Source: Deltaproteobacteria bacterium
GTDB taxonomy: Bacteria; Myxococcota; B64-G9
Length of the DNA: 42,202 bases
Direction of reading: 5' to 3'
Assembly: GCA_016935365.1 (NCBI GenBank)
Contig: JAFGRB010000018.1
Location: forward strand, 1 to 42,202
A program made the translations under genes and the position numbers. The notes beneath the pieces were generated by a model. The model was not told the DNA's origin. It made no database searches and saw nothing but the letters and a program-made list of their open reading frames with translations. Each line of letters starts with the position of its first letter. Position 1 is the first letter of the stretch. Below, piece by piece: positions 31,411-38,701 of the stretch.

Positions 31411-32555
31411 CTCGAAGCTCCTTCAGCGGCCAGCTCGGCCGGATCGGACAGGCACTCCATGACGCGGACCCCCCGCCGGCCCTCCACGTCGACCAGCTCG
31501 CCGCGCGCCAGGGTCCTTCCCTCGCAGCGCAGCAGGACCGGGCCCAGCACGGGCTCCGGCAGGGTCAGCACGTCGCCCGCCCGCAGGTCGCATAGCTGGC
31601 CGATCGGAATGCGGATCCGGCCGGCCTCGGCCGTCAGGTTCACGATCAGGGCGCTGGGATCGATGCCGCCAGCATCGGAGCCCTCGAAGTCTTGCGAGCG
31701 GATGACCATGTCCTCACCTCCCTGCACTTGGATCTGTCGAGCCCCTTCGATACGCAAGACGCCTGCCCGCTCGAGGCGGCCGAAGATCTCGAGATCGGTC
31801 CGGCACAGCGAGATCTGCCCTTCGGGCAGCGAATCGGCCAGCACGAGCACATCGCCCGGTGCCAGGGCTGCGACCTGGGCAGCGGGCAGGCTCACCGAGC
31901 CCAGCCGGAAGGACATGTCCAGCTCGCGCAGCCAGCCCGGCAAGCGCCGATCTCGAGAGCCGCGTGCTCGCTTGCGCTGGACCGAGCTGTCCGGCTCCAG
32001 CCAGACCGCGAAGACCTTCTCCGCCCCGAGGGCGATATCGAGCCAGGAGCTCAGCAGGTACTCGTTTTCCAGACACATGCGACCCAGCTGGTCCGCGGAC
32101 TCGGCGATGCCCGCGAAGCGCCAAGGATCGAAGCGCGCGTCCTCGGCAGCGCAGTCCTCCAGCCCCCAGGCGAGCGCCCAGGCCACCACCCCGCTGCCGC
32201 CGAGCCCCTTGCCGCTGCGGGCGCCGCGTCTGTCCACGCGCTCCCAGATCCGGGCCAGCAGGCGGGGATCGAGCGCGATGAAGCCGCGTCTGTCCAGCGC
32301 GGGATCGCAGAGCACGGCAAATCGCCAGGCACCCGGGAAGGTCCGCCCGAGGTCTTCGATCCGCAGCGCGCGAACGCGGCCAAGGCGCATCTCGGCAGCG
32401 CCCAGACCCAGGGCCTTGCTGATCCGGGATGCCGTCCGCTGGATCGCGTCGAGATCCGGTCCGCCCGCGCGCTGCATCAGCTCCAGCTCGGCGCGCTCGA
32501 CTTTCTCGAGCCGGGCGGCGGGAAAGCTCATCACCCTGGGTCTGCGCGCGCTCAT
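31407..32555 (-). CDS. sctQ: T3SS C-ring / sorting-platform protein SctQ
   Basis: The 382-residue protein ends in two SpoA (surface presentation of antigens) domains, about 215-280 and about 300-369. The second reads PIGQLCDLRAGDVLTLPEP...LLRCEGRTLARGELVDVEGRRGVRV, which is the classic form. The N-terminal half is less conserved. SctQ forms the cytoplasmic sorting platform with SctK and SctL. Possible internal starts for a short C-terminal SctQ isoform exist (GTG/ATG in the region before SpoA2), but none is strongly supported. It overlaps sctP at its start and the FliO-like gene at its end by four bases. Confidence 0.9.
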   Translation of the reverse strand: MSARRPRVMSFPAARLEKVERAELELMQRAGGPDLDAIQRTASRISKALGLGAAEMRLGRVRALRIEDLGRTFPGAWRFAVLCDPALDRRGFIALDPRLLARIWERVDRRGARSGKGLGGSGVVAWALAWGLEDCAAEDARFDPWRFAGIAESADQLGRMCLENEYLLSSWLDIALGAEKVFAVWLEPDSSVQRKRARGSRDRRLPGWLRELDMSFRLGSVSLPAAQVAALAPGDVLVLADSLPEGQISLCRTDLEIFGRLERAGVLRIEGARQIQVQGGEDMVIRSQDFEGSDAGGIDPSALIVNLTAEAGRIRIPIGQLCDLRAGDVLTLPEPVLGPVLLRCEGRTLARGELVDVEGRRGVRVMECLSDPAELAAEGASR

Positions 32556-33055
32556 CGCTTCACCTCGAAGACCACCAGCCGCATGCCGCCGGCTTCCAGA
32601 CGTCCCGAGAGCCTGCTCCGCAGCCGCCCGAGCTGGCGGCGGAGCTCGGCGCCCTCCGCCCGCATGCGGCAGCGCACCCGCCCCCGATGCACCCAGACCA
32701 GGCACTCCAGCCCGGCGAGCTGCCCGCCCTCGAAGCGCACGGCCAGGCGCTGCTGCCCGGTTTGCGCCGGGGCCGCGGACATCAGCTGCTCGACGAGCCT
32801 GTCCGCCGCCCCTTCCGCGCCGAGCTCCGCCGCGGCGACATCGACCCGCACCACGCCCGCCCGATCGTCCGATCCCGGCCTTGCCTTCAGGCCGTCCGAG
32901 AGGGCGAGCGGCAGGTGAGTGCAGCCGGCCTGGGAGAAGCGCTCCGCGAGCTCGCGGATCGGCTGCAGCTCATCGAGGAGAGGCTTGAAGCGCCGGCGAG
33001 GGATCCGCCTGGCGGAAGCCCTGGGCAGGTGATTTGCGCTCGCTTGGACCTTCAT
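32552..33055 (-). CDS. sctP: T3SS needle-length/substrate-switch protein SctP (HrpP/FliK C-domain-like)
   Basis: This 167-residue protein has a basic N-terminus (RRIPRRRFKPLLDELQPIRELAERF) and a C-terminal domain with LAVRFEGGQLAGLECLVWVHRGRVRCRMRAEGAELRRQLGRLRSRL. The C-terminal part matches the HrpP/FliK-type T3S4 pattern, a strand pair followed by a helix of charged residues. It lies directly upstream of sctQ and overlaps it (ATGA), the usual sctP position. It is short for a molecular ruler, which suggests a substrate-switch role. Start: ATG 33055, three bases after the predicted sigma-54 transcript start. Confidence 0.72.
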   Translation of the reverse strand: MKVQASANHLPRASARRIPRRRFKPLLDELQPIRELAERFSQAGCTHLPLALSDGLKARPGSDDRAGVVRVDVAAAELGAEGAADRLVEQLMSAAPAQTGQQRLAVRFEGGQLAGLECLVWVHRGRVRCRMRAEGAELRRQLGRLRSRLSGRLEAGGMRLVVFEVKR

Positions 33056-33068
33056 GGCCCGGCTTTTT

Positions 33069-33085
33069 CGCAACGCCCATGCCAG
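33069..33085 (-). promoter_or_regulatory. Sigma-54-like -24/-12 promoter of T3SS operon 2
   Basis: On the minus strand the sequence CTGGCATG, four bases, TTGCG matches YTGGCACG-N4-TTGCW at all but two positions and has the correct GG-to-GC spacing. The -24 GG is at 33082-33083 and the -12 GC at 33070-33071. Transcription would start near 33058, three bases before sctP, so the message is nearly leaderless. Confidence 0.55.
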
Positions 33086-33142
33086 CTCGGACCTGTTTCG
33101 TATATGCCTGATAGGTCGAGATATTCTTCAGAGCCCTGCCAG

Positions 33143-33193
33143 GCGGACAGCCCGGCAGTCCGCGAGATACGGATCGGGTGACCGGAATCCGTA
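33143..33193. promoter_or_regulatory. Two adjacent dyads between divergent T3SS operon 2 and barrel gene
   Basis: GCGGAC (33143-33148) and GTCCGC (33158-33163) are nine bases apart. TACGGAT (33168-33174) and ATCCGTA (33187-33193) enclose CGG-GTGA-CCG, which can extend the stem. They lie 58 to 110 bases upstream of the sigma-54 element. This is a suitable place for an activator or repressor operator; function unproven. Confidence 0.4.
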
Positions 33194-33273
33194 CCCTCGA
33201 CTGAATGTTGACTCCGGCCTCTGGCCGTGCTTTTTAGTGTCCAGTGTCGAAATCCAAGTTCACAGGAGCGCAC

Positions 33274-33972
33274 ATGAAAACCGCAATCGCCTTGCTTTCT
33301 GTTCTGGCCTGCCTCGCCTGGACCGCGCCCGCCCTGGCCCAGGGCACGGAGGGCGGAGATACCGGCGGCGATACCGGCGGTGGGACCACCGATCCCAAGC
33401 CCGAGCCCAAGCCCGAGCCCAAGCCCGAGCCGACCCCCGAGCCCGCGCCGCCCGCCGCGAGCGGCGGCTGGATGAGCAAGCTGAGCGCGGGCGCCAGGAT
33501 CGAGCTGATCGCCTGGAGCGAGTATGAGGTAGACACCGGGGTGGGAAGCGCCTCGACCGATGGCAAGTTCGGGGCCGGCTTCGGCTTCTCGGGCCACTAC
33601 CAGGTCTGGGACTACGTCAAGGTTGGCCTGGACCTCGTCTTCTCGACCGTCAAGGCCAAGAACTCGAGCGACCGTGACACGCTCGTCACCATGGGCGCTC
33701 GCGGCACCGGCTTCTACCCGATCAACAAGAAGCTGGGCCCTATCACCGCCATCCACCCCTATGGCTTCTTGACCATGGGTTTCGGGGCCTACATCCCCAG
33801 CAACGACAACTTAGACACCGAGCACGGCTTCTGGATCATGGGCGGCGCGGGCGGCGAGTTTCTCTTCGGCCACTTCGGAGCATTCAGCGAGATGTCCATC
33901 CAGGGCGTCATCAATGACGACTACACCTGGCGAGGCTTCCAGATCACCTTCGGCGGCAGCTACCACTTCTGA
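33274..33972 (+). CDS. Small outer-membrane beta-barrel protein within the T3SS locus
   Basis: The 232-residue product has a signal peptide (about 1-23, ending ALAQ). A glycine-rich spacer and a KPEP repeat linker (about 45-60) follow. The barrel then has alternating strands such as ARIELIAWSEYEV, FGAGFGFSGHYQVWDYVKVGLDLVFSTV and a terminal GFQITFGGSYHF ending in Phe. That ending is the common outer-membrane signal. ATG 33274 has AGGAG upstream. The gene points against both neighbouring sct operons and overlaps the end of sctO by 13 bases. It may have been inserted between them, or may help anchor the secretion system; the latter is only inference. Confidence 0.85.
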   Translation: MKTAIALLSVLACLAWTAPALAQGTEGGDTGGDTGGGTTDPKPEPKPEPKPEPTPEPAPPAASGGWMSKLSAGARIELIAWSEYEVDTGVGSASTDGKFGAGFGFSGHYQVWDYVKVGLDLVFSTVKAKNSSDRDTLVTMGARGTGFYPINKKLGPITAIHPYGFLTMGFGAYIPSNDNLDTEHGFWIMGGAGGEFLFGHFGAFSEMSIQGVINDDYTWRGFQITFGGSYHF

Positions 33973-34427
33973 TCGTACAAGCGCCCGCACCAGCGCTCGA
34001 TCACAGCTCTGAGCTGCTTCCGCGCTGCGGCCCGACGCCGCGCCTGCTGGCTCCGCTCGCATAGCCGCTCGGCCGCAGCGAGCCTCGCCTGGGCGTGGCC
34101 GAGCTCTGCGCGCTGCGCCCGCTCGCAGTCCTCGCTTTCCTCGACCTGCTGGCTCGCCTCTTCGAGCCTCGAAGCGCATGCCTCGACCCGCTGCTCCCGG
34201 TACGGGATCGAGGCGCAGGCCAGGCCGGCCGTTCGCGCCAGGCCCGGCCTCGCGAGGCGTGCGTCCAGATCGTCGCGCTGCTCGCGGGCGCGATCGAGTG
34301 CCGCGGCGCAGCGCTCCTCGTCTCGCACGCTCTCCTGCCTGGCGAGCCGCGACCGCGCCAGACCGGCCAGGGCCCGCTGCCTGGCCAGCCGCCGGAGGAG
34401 CAGGAGCGAATCGAGGTGGCCTCTCAC
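33960..34427 (-). CDS. sctO: T3SS stalk/chaperone-escort protein SctO (FliJ-like)
   Basis: This 155-residue protein is almost entirely a charged coiled coil with many Arg, Glu and Ala residues. It begins VRGHLDSLLLLRRLARQRAL and ends ERWCGRLYDQKW, as expected for SctO/FliJ, which sits in the ATPase ring as a stalk. Sequence similarity within this family is low. The assignment rests on fold, length and position right after sctN, with a GTG start overlapping the sctN stop (GTGA). It is the last gene of operon 1. Confidence 0.78.
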   Translation of the reverse strand: MRGHLDSLLLLRRLARQRALAGLARSRLARQESVRDEERCAAALDRAREQRDDLDARLARPGLARTAGLACASIPYREQRVEACASRLEEASQQVEESEDCERAQRAELGHAQARLAAAERLCERSQQARRRAAARKQLRAVIERWCGRLYDQKW

Positions 34428-35740
34428 CGTGTCCCTCCGAAGGTGGAGACCAGCTTCTCCACGCAGGATGCGAGCGGGCAGCGCTCGTCTCGCTCCTGGC
34501 GCAGGAAGTCCAGCATGGCCGGCCGCAGCGCGATCGCCCGGTCGGTCTCGGGCTCGCTGCCCGGCTCGTAGGCGCCGGCGGCGATCAGATCGCGCCTGGC
34601 CTCCCAGGCCGCGGCCAGAGCGCGCAGGCTCCGCGCGGCCAGCCGGTGCTCGTCGTCGACCAGCCTGTCCATGAGCCGGCTCAGGGAGCGGATCGGATCC
34701 ACGGCCGGAAAGCAGCCCTGCCTGGCGAGCTCGGTCGACAGCAGGATATGGCCGTCGAGCAGGCTGCGCAGCTCCTCGGCCAGGGGATCCTCCTCGGCCT
34801 CGTGCTCGGTCAGGACGGTGTAGATGGCCGTGATCGATCCCCGCTCGTCGGTGCCGGCCCGCTCGACCAGGGCGGCCAGGCGATCGAAGACCGACGGCGG
34901 GTAGCCCCCGCGACCGGGCGGCTCGCCCGCGTCCAGGGCGATCTCGCGCACGGCCCGGGCAAAGCGGGTCACCGAGTCGACCAGCAGCAGCACCCGCTGC
35001 CCTCGGGCTCGAAAGCCCTCGGCCAGGGCCGTGGCGGCGCACAATGCCCTGGCGCGCTCGGCCGCGGGCGCGTCCGACGTGGCGCAGACGATCGCGCTGC
35101 GGGCCATGCCCTCGGTCCCGAGCGCATCCGAGATGAACTCGCCGAGCTCCCTGCCCCGCTCTCCGACCAGGCAGATGACGTTGCAGTCGGCCTGGCCATG
35201 GCGGGCGATCTGGCCCAGCAGGCTCGACTTGCCCACGCCCGGGGGCGCGAAGAGCCCGATCCGCTGCCCCTCGCCCAGACAGGTCAAACCATCGATCGCG
35301 CGCAGCCCGGTCGGGAGCACGTGTTCGATGGGTCGCCGCTGCAGCGGCGACGGCGCCGGCGCCTCGATCGGCATCCAGGCCCGGGCAGCCGGAGCGGGCC
35401 GTCCGTCCATGGGCCGACCCGAGGCATCCAGGACCCTGCCCAGGCAGTCTTCCGACCAGGCCACCCGGAAGACCTCACCCCGGGCGACGATGCGCTGGCC
35501 GGCCCCGAGCTGATCCCGCCTTCCGGACGCCAGCAGCAGGGCGCGCTCTCCGCGGAAGCCGATCACCTCGGCTGGCCGCGAGTTCGGACCGATCCGGACC
35601 TGCTCGCCCAGACGCGCGCCCGGCAGGCTGGCCAGCAGCGAGCTGCCCTGGACGGCCTCGAGCCGGCCGGAGCGCACGCAGGGGTTGGCGACGCGCAGGC
35701 GCTGCTTCCACTCCAGCAGGGGGATGCAGAACGATCCCAT
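34424..35740 (-). CDS. sctN: T3SS ATPase SctN
   Basis: SctN unfolds substrates and strips chaperones at the export gate. The 438-residue protein has Walker A around residues 164-172 (APPGVGKSS), Walker B in VLLLVDSVTRFARA, GYPPSVFDRLAALVERAG and DERGSITAIYTVL. These are as in FliI/SctN, and a C-terminal helical domain follows. ATG 35740 is chosen because GAGGAGGG lies about six bases upstream; longer in-frame extensions would overlap sctL. The N-terminal beta domain is rather divergent (LLASGRRDQLGAGQRIVARG). Confidence 0.95.
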   Translation of the reverse strand: MGSFCIPLLEWKQRLRVANPCVRSGRLEAVQGSSLLASLPGARLGEQVRIGPNSRPAEVIGFRGERALLLASGRRDQLGAGQRIVARGEVFRVAWSEDCLGRVLDASGRPMDGRPAPAARAWMPIEAPAPSPLQRRPIEHVLPTGLRAIDGLTCLGEGQRIGLFAPPGVGKSSLLGQIARHGQADCNVICLVGERGRELGEFISDALGTEGMARSAIVCATSDAPAAERARALCAATALAEGFRARGQRVLLLVDSVTRFARAVREIALDAGEPPGRGGYPPSVFDRLAALVERAGTDERGSITAIYTVLTEHEAEEDPLAEELRSLLDGHILLSTELARQGCFPAVDPIRSLSRLMDRLVDDEHRLAARSLRALAAAWEARRDLIAAGAYEPGSEPETDRAIALRPAMLDFLRQERDERCPLASCVEKLVSTFGGTR

Positions 35741-35741
35741 C

Positions 35742-36413
35742 TCAGCCCTCCTCGCGGATCCCGAGAGCGGCTTGAAGCTGAGCGAGCTGCACGCCCAGCC
35801 TGGCGTCCACCCGCCCGAGCTCGCCGCAGAGCACACAGCCGCCCCGCTCCACGTCCGGATCTGCCTGCCAGCTCAAGCGGCACTCGCACTCGGCCTGGAG
35901 CTCGCGCCAGTCAGCGCTCGCGAGCCGGTCCAGGTCGGCCGGGTGGACCCGCACGCTGAGCGAGCGGCCGGCCCGGTTCTCGCGTATCACGCCCTCGCAG
36001 ATCGCCTTGATCCGACCGGGATCGAGCTCCAGCTCGGCCCGTAGGATCCTGCGGGCCATGTCCGAGGCCAGATCGACGAGTTGATCGAGCGCCTCCTCGG
36101 CCAGGTGCGAACGCCAGCGCAGAAGCGCGCCCAGCCGCTCGGCCAGCTCCCGCTGGCCTGCCTGCCGGCCTTGATCGAGCGCCTTGCGCTGCAGCTGGCG
36201 GGCGCCTCTCTTTGCCTTGACCTCGATCTCCTCGGCTCGCTGCCTCGCTCGTGCGAGCACTTCCGCTGCCCGGTCGTGGGCCTGCTGTCGCTCTGCCCAG
36301 ATCACCGCTGCCCACCCGTCATCACTCGCCTGGATGCGGATTTTCGCAGTCAAGTCGGCCGGGATGCGACCACCATGCGGGCAGGCCACGACCGCTGTCG
36401 TCTGCTCGTTCAC
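35742..36413 (-). CDS. sctL: T3SS stator protein SctL (FliH-like)
   Basis: The 223-residue protein has a coiled coil (about 45-100, rich in Ala, Glu, Gln and Arg) and a C-terminal domain with LAEEALDQLVDLASDMARRILRAELELDP, SVRVHPADLDRLA and CRLSWQADPDVERGGCVL. That C-terminal region matches the FliH/SctL regulatory domain that binds the ATPase. The start is GTG 36413, overlapping the sctK stop (GTGA). sctN follows with only one base between. Several Cys residues near the C-terminus (CECRL, GGCVLCGEL) are an odd addition. Confidence 0.88.
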   Translation of the reverse strand: MNEQTTAVVACPHGGRIPADLTAKIRIQASDDGWAAVIWAERQQAHDRAAEVLARARQRAEEIEVKAKRGARQLQRKALDQGRQAGQRELAERLGALLRWRSHLAEEALDQLVDLASDMARRILRAELELDPGRIKAICEGVIRENRAGRSLSVRVHPADLDRLASADWRELQAECECRLSWQADPDVERGGCVLCGELGRVDARLGVQLAQLQAALGIREEG

Positions 36414-36958
36414 GACTCCTCCTCCAGGGCCGAGCCACCTACGCAGCCCGTCCCGAATGCCAGGCGCGCATGCGTGGACCGAAAGCAGCGCGACCAGGCG
36501 GGATCCCAGCCGTCCAGCAGCAGGTCCAGGCTGACAAGCCGATGTCGGACCAGCTTCCTCGCCAGGCGGTGAATCCCCGCCCGGATCTCGATATCCATGT
36601 CCCCGGGAAGAGGCATCAGGAGGCAGGCCTGCAGGGATACCACTTCGCGGGGGCTCAGGCGGCGCCACGGGAGGCGCCACGCGTACAGACCCATCCCGAG
36701 AGCTGGCCCGACTTCCCGCCGGCTGCGCCTGTCGAGCAGGGCCAGCCAGGCCGCGAGCTCTCGCCGGCCCCAGCGCCTGAGCCCGGACACGTCGAGACGG
36801 GCGCGCAGGCGGACCAGCTTCCGCTCCAGCCCGGCCGGACCGGCCCAGGCTCCGGGATCGACTCGCTGCCGCAGCCGCAGCATATCGAGCGAGCGCTCCC
36901 GGCAAGCCCGCTCGAACAGTGCTCGGTCGGCCAGTGCCAGGCCGGTCAGCGTGGTCAT
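36410..36958 (-). CDS. sctK: T3SS sorting-platform protein SctK (by position)
   Basis: A 182-residue, Leu/Arg-rich helical protein with no TM, in the slot between sctJ and sctL that SctK normally occupies. Its sequence is divergent. I see RWGRRELAAWLALLDRRSRREVGPALGMGLYAWRLPWRRLSPREVVSLQACLL but no strong SctK motif, so the name rests on synteny. SctK would connect SctD to SctQ. It starts ATG 36958 overlapping the sctJ stop, and its stop overlaps the sctL start (GTGA). Confidence 0.65.
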   Translation of the reverse strand: MTTLTGLALADRALFERACRERSLDMLRLRQRVDPGAWAGPAGLERKLVRLRARLDVSGLRRWGRRELAAWLALLDRRSRREVGPALGMGLYAWRLPWRRLSPREVVSLQACLLMPLPGDMDIEIRAGIHRLARKLVRHRLVSLDLLLDGWDPAWSRCFRSTHARLAFGTGCVGGSALEEES

Positions 36959-37719
36959 GCCTCGCTCCCGTACGCCGCAGGGAAGAACCGCCGCCAGGCC
37001 CACAGCGCTGCACCCGCCAGAAGGGCCACCGCCGCCAGGGCGGCTGCGATCCAGCGCCCCCAGCCTCCGGCCGAGCCAGCGCTGCTCTCCTGCAAGCGAT
37101 CCGCGGTCGGCACAGTACGGCGCGGGGCGAAGACCACGGCCACACGCGCAGGCTCCAGGCCCTCGATGGCATTGGCGACCAGCTCCTGTACGGCCTGCCT
37201 GGAGACCGGTGCCCGGCCTTCCGGTCCGGCCTGGTGGCAGATCAGCACGGAGGCCGTCCGCTCGGGCTTGGGGCCCTGCCTCGAGCCCGCTCCCAGCGGA
37301 GAGGGCCGAGCCGGGCCCAGGCTGGCGTGCACCCGGACCGCGATCACGCCCTCGATGGACTCGAGCGTCTCGGCGACCTCCTCCTGCAAGGCGCTCAGGA
37401 AGATCGCCTGGGCCTCGGTCCTGTCGGGCACCAGCCCCCGCTCCTTGTAGACCTGGTGGAAGCCGGCATGGCGTGCTCTCGGCAGCCCGGCCCGCTGCAG
37501 GGCTTGAAATGCTCGGGCCAGATCCTCTTGCTCCACGCGGATCTGGAAGGACCGCTGGCCCTCCTCGGACTTGCTGGCCTCGATCCCGGCCTCGGCCAGG
37601 ACCAGCAGCATCTCGTTGGCCTCGCGCTCGTCGAGGCCCCCGTGCAAGGTGGAGCGGCATGCCGCCAGGGACAGCAGGCAGCCAAGCGCCAGGATCGATC
37701 GCATCGTCTCGGCTCTCAC
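36955..37719 (-). CDS. sctJ: T3SS inner-ring lipoprotein SctJ
   Basis: SctJ forms the inner-membrane ring. The 254-residue product has a lipobox LAAC (Cys 21 with the GTG start), two ring-building motifs (HGGLDEREANEMLLVLAEAGIEAS; ETLESIEGVIAVRVHASL), and a C-terminal TM (about 225-245). A lipoprotein SctJ rather than a flagellar FliF is the clearest sign that this is an injectisome-type system. GTG 37719 is chosen because AGAAGGAG precedes it by five bases; the internal ATG at 37704 lacks such a site. Confidence 0.93.
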   Translation of the reverse strand: MRAETMRSILALGCLLSLAACRSTLHGGLDEREANEMLLVLAEAGIEASKSEEGQRSFQIRVEQEDLARAFQALQRAGLPRARHAGFHQVYKERGLVPDRTEAQAIFLSALQEEVAETLESIEGVIAVRVHASLGPARPSPLGAGSRQGPKPERTASVLICHQAGPEGRAPVSRQAVQELVANAIEGLEPARVAVVFAPRRTVPTADRLQESSAGSAGGWGRWIAAALAAVALLAGAALWAWRRFFPAAYGSEA

Positions 37720-37732
37720 GGCATGCTCCTTC

Positions 37733-38092
37733 TCAGACCTGCAGGGTCCAGAGCCGGCGTATGCCCGCCGTGCCGGCCTCGACCAGCCTTTGGGTCAGGG
37801 CCACCTGCTCGCCGATCCGGTAGACCTCGGCCTGCATGGCCAGCAGCTCTCCGGGCCGAAAGGAGCGTCCGGATCGAGCCTGGGCGATGATGCTGTCGAG
37901 CCGGCGGCGACCCGCGTCCAGCTCTCCGAGCACCCGATCTGCGGCGCTCTGCTCTGCAGGGGCCCGAGATGGTCTCCCGGGCGAGAGCTCGGCCCGATCC
38001 AGGACCTCGGAGAAGGAGCGCTCGGGCGCCGGCCGGCTCGCGGGCCGGATCGCCTCGGGCGGGCGGACGGTCTGGAAGACGGCGGCAGCCAC
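37733..38092 (-). CDS. sctI: T3SS inner-rod protein SctI
   Basis: This 119-residue protein has the C-terminal helix pattern of inner-rod proteins: RSFRPGELLAMQAEVYRIGEQVALTQRLVEAGTAGIRRLWTLQV. In particular it shows xPxELLxxQxxVYxxxxxVxLxxxLVexGtxxixxxlxxQ. The N-terminal half is Pro/Ala/Arg rich and presumably flexible. The start is GTG with AGGAG upstream. It lies 9 bases after the needle-like gene and 13 before sctJ, the same order as prgI-prgJ-prgK. Confidence 0.85.
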   Translation of the reverse strand: MAAAVFQTVRPPEAIRPASRPAPERSFSEVLDRAELSPGRPSRAPAEQSAADRVLGELDAGRRRLDSIIAQARSGRSFRPGELLAMQAEVYRIGEQVALTQRLVEAGTAGIRRLWTLQV

Positions 38093-38101
38093 GGCGTTCT
38101 C

Positions 38102-38539
38102 CTAGCGAATGTTGTTGATGGCCGACTTGGCCAGCTCGTGACGCGCCTTCATCACGTTCGACACGGCGGTGTAGGTCTGGCTCTCCTGGTGCATGCGGCG
38201 CTGCAGGGCGAGCAGGCGCAGGCTGTTGGCCATCCCCTCCTCCTGCAGCCGCTCCTGGGCCTGCAGCAGCTGCCACTTCTCGCTGCTGCCGCCGAGCCCA
38301 TCCGCGCAGCCCGGCGAGACGGCATCGGCCACGCAGTCGGCGACCGCATTGACCAGGGCCCCGCCCGGCAGTGCATCGATCGCCGCCCGGGCCGTGAGCC
38401 CCACGTAGCGCATGGCCGTTCCGGCTCCCCGGGCCACCATCGCGCCGAAGCCGTCATCCGGCGTCTGCCGGGTCCGCCCGACCTCCACGCTCACCGCGCT
38501 CACGGCCGGCTGCACATCCAGCTTCACGGGTCCACTCAT
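38102..38539 (-). CDS. T3SS operon first gene; extended needle (SctF) candidate
   Basis: The 145-residue protein starts with a mixed, Gly/Ala-rich segment (about 1-80), with Cys at DCVADAVSPGC. It ends in a long helical hairpin whose last residues, SNVMKARHELAKSAINNIR, can be aligned with the C-terminal helix of PrgI-type needle proteins (SNTVKVFKDIDAAIIQNFR), sharing S, N, K, I, N and R in register. Its position before sctI and sctJ is that of SctF in prgHIJK-type clusters. Needle proteins are usually about 80 residues, so about 60 extra residues would be new. A different secreted substrate or chaperone is the alternative. AGGAGG precedes the ATG. Confidence 0.8.
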   Translation of the reverse strand: MSGPVKLDVQPAVSAVSVEVGRTRQTPDDGFGAMVARGAGTAMRYVGLTARAAIDALPGGALVNAVADCVADAVSPGCADGLGGSSEKWQLLQAQERLQEEGMANSLRLLALQRRMHQESQTYTAVSNVMKARHELAKSAINNIR

Positions 38540-38572
38540 CGCTCCACCTCCTCTCGGGTTGGTCCGCGGTGG

Positions 38573-38589
38573 AGCAAGGCCCGTGCCAA
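38573..38589 (-). promoter_or_regulatory. Consensus sigma-54 promoter of T3SS operon 1
   Basis: On the minus strand TTGGCACG, four bases (GGCC), TTGCT fits the -24/-12 consensus YTGGCACG-N4-TTGCW at every specified position. The GG pair is at 38586-38587 and the GC pair at 38574-38575. Transcription would begin near 38562, leaving a leader of about 22 bases with AGGAGG before ATG 38539. Sigma-54 holoenzyme requires an AAA+ activator; none is encoded in the window. Confidence 0.8.
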
Positions 38590-38640
38590 CAGGCGGAACG
38601 CCAGGAAAAGAAAGCTCGAATGCGCTGAACGAAGCGCTGG

Positions 38641-38661
38641 CGGGTCCGAGATCCGGACCCG
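38641..38661 (-). terminator. Hairpin after the large surface-protein gene
   Basis: CGGGTCCG (38641-38648) and CGGACCCG (38654-38661) form a perfect stem with a five-base loop, about 40 bases after the stop of the 1123-aa gene and before the sigma-54 promoter. No U-run follows. It separates the two transcription units. Confidence 0.45.
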
Positions 38662-38701
38662 GCCGTGACCGGAATGCGAACGCCGCGCGAGGTCGGAGCT
38701 A

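Noticed and set aside
33208..33238. TTGACT with a downstream TTTAGT as promoter of the barrel gene
   Set aside because: The spacing is 19 bases and the -10 match is weak, so no promoter feature was called for that gene.
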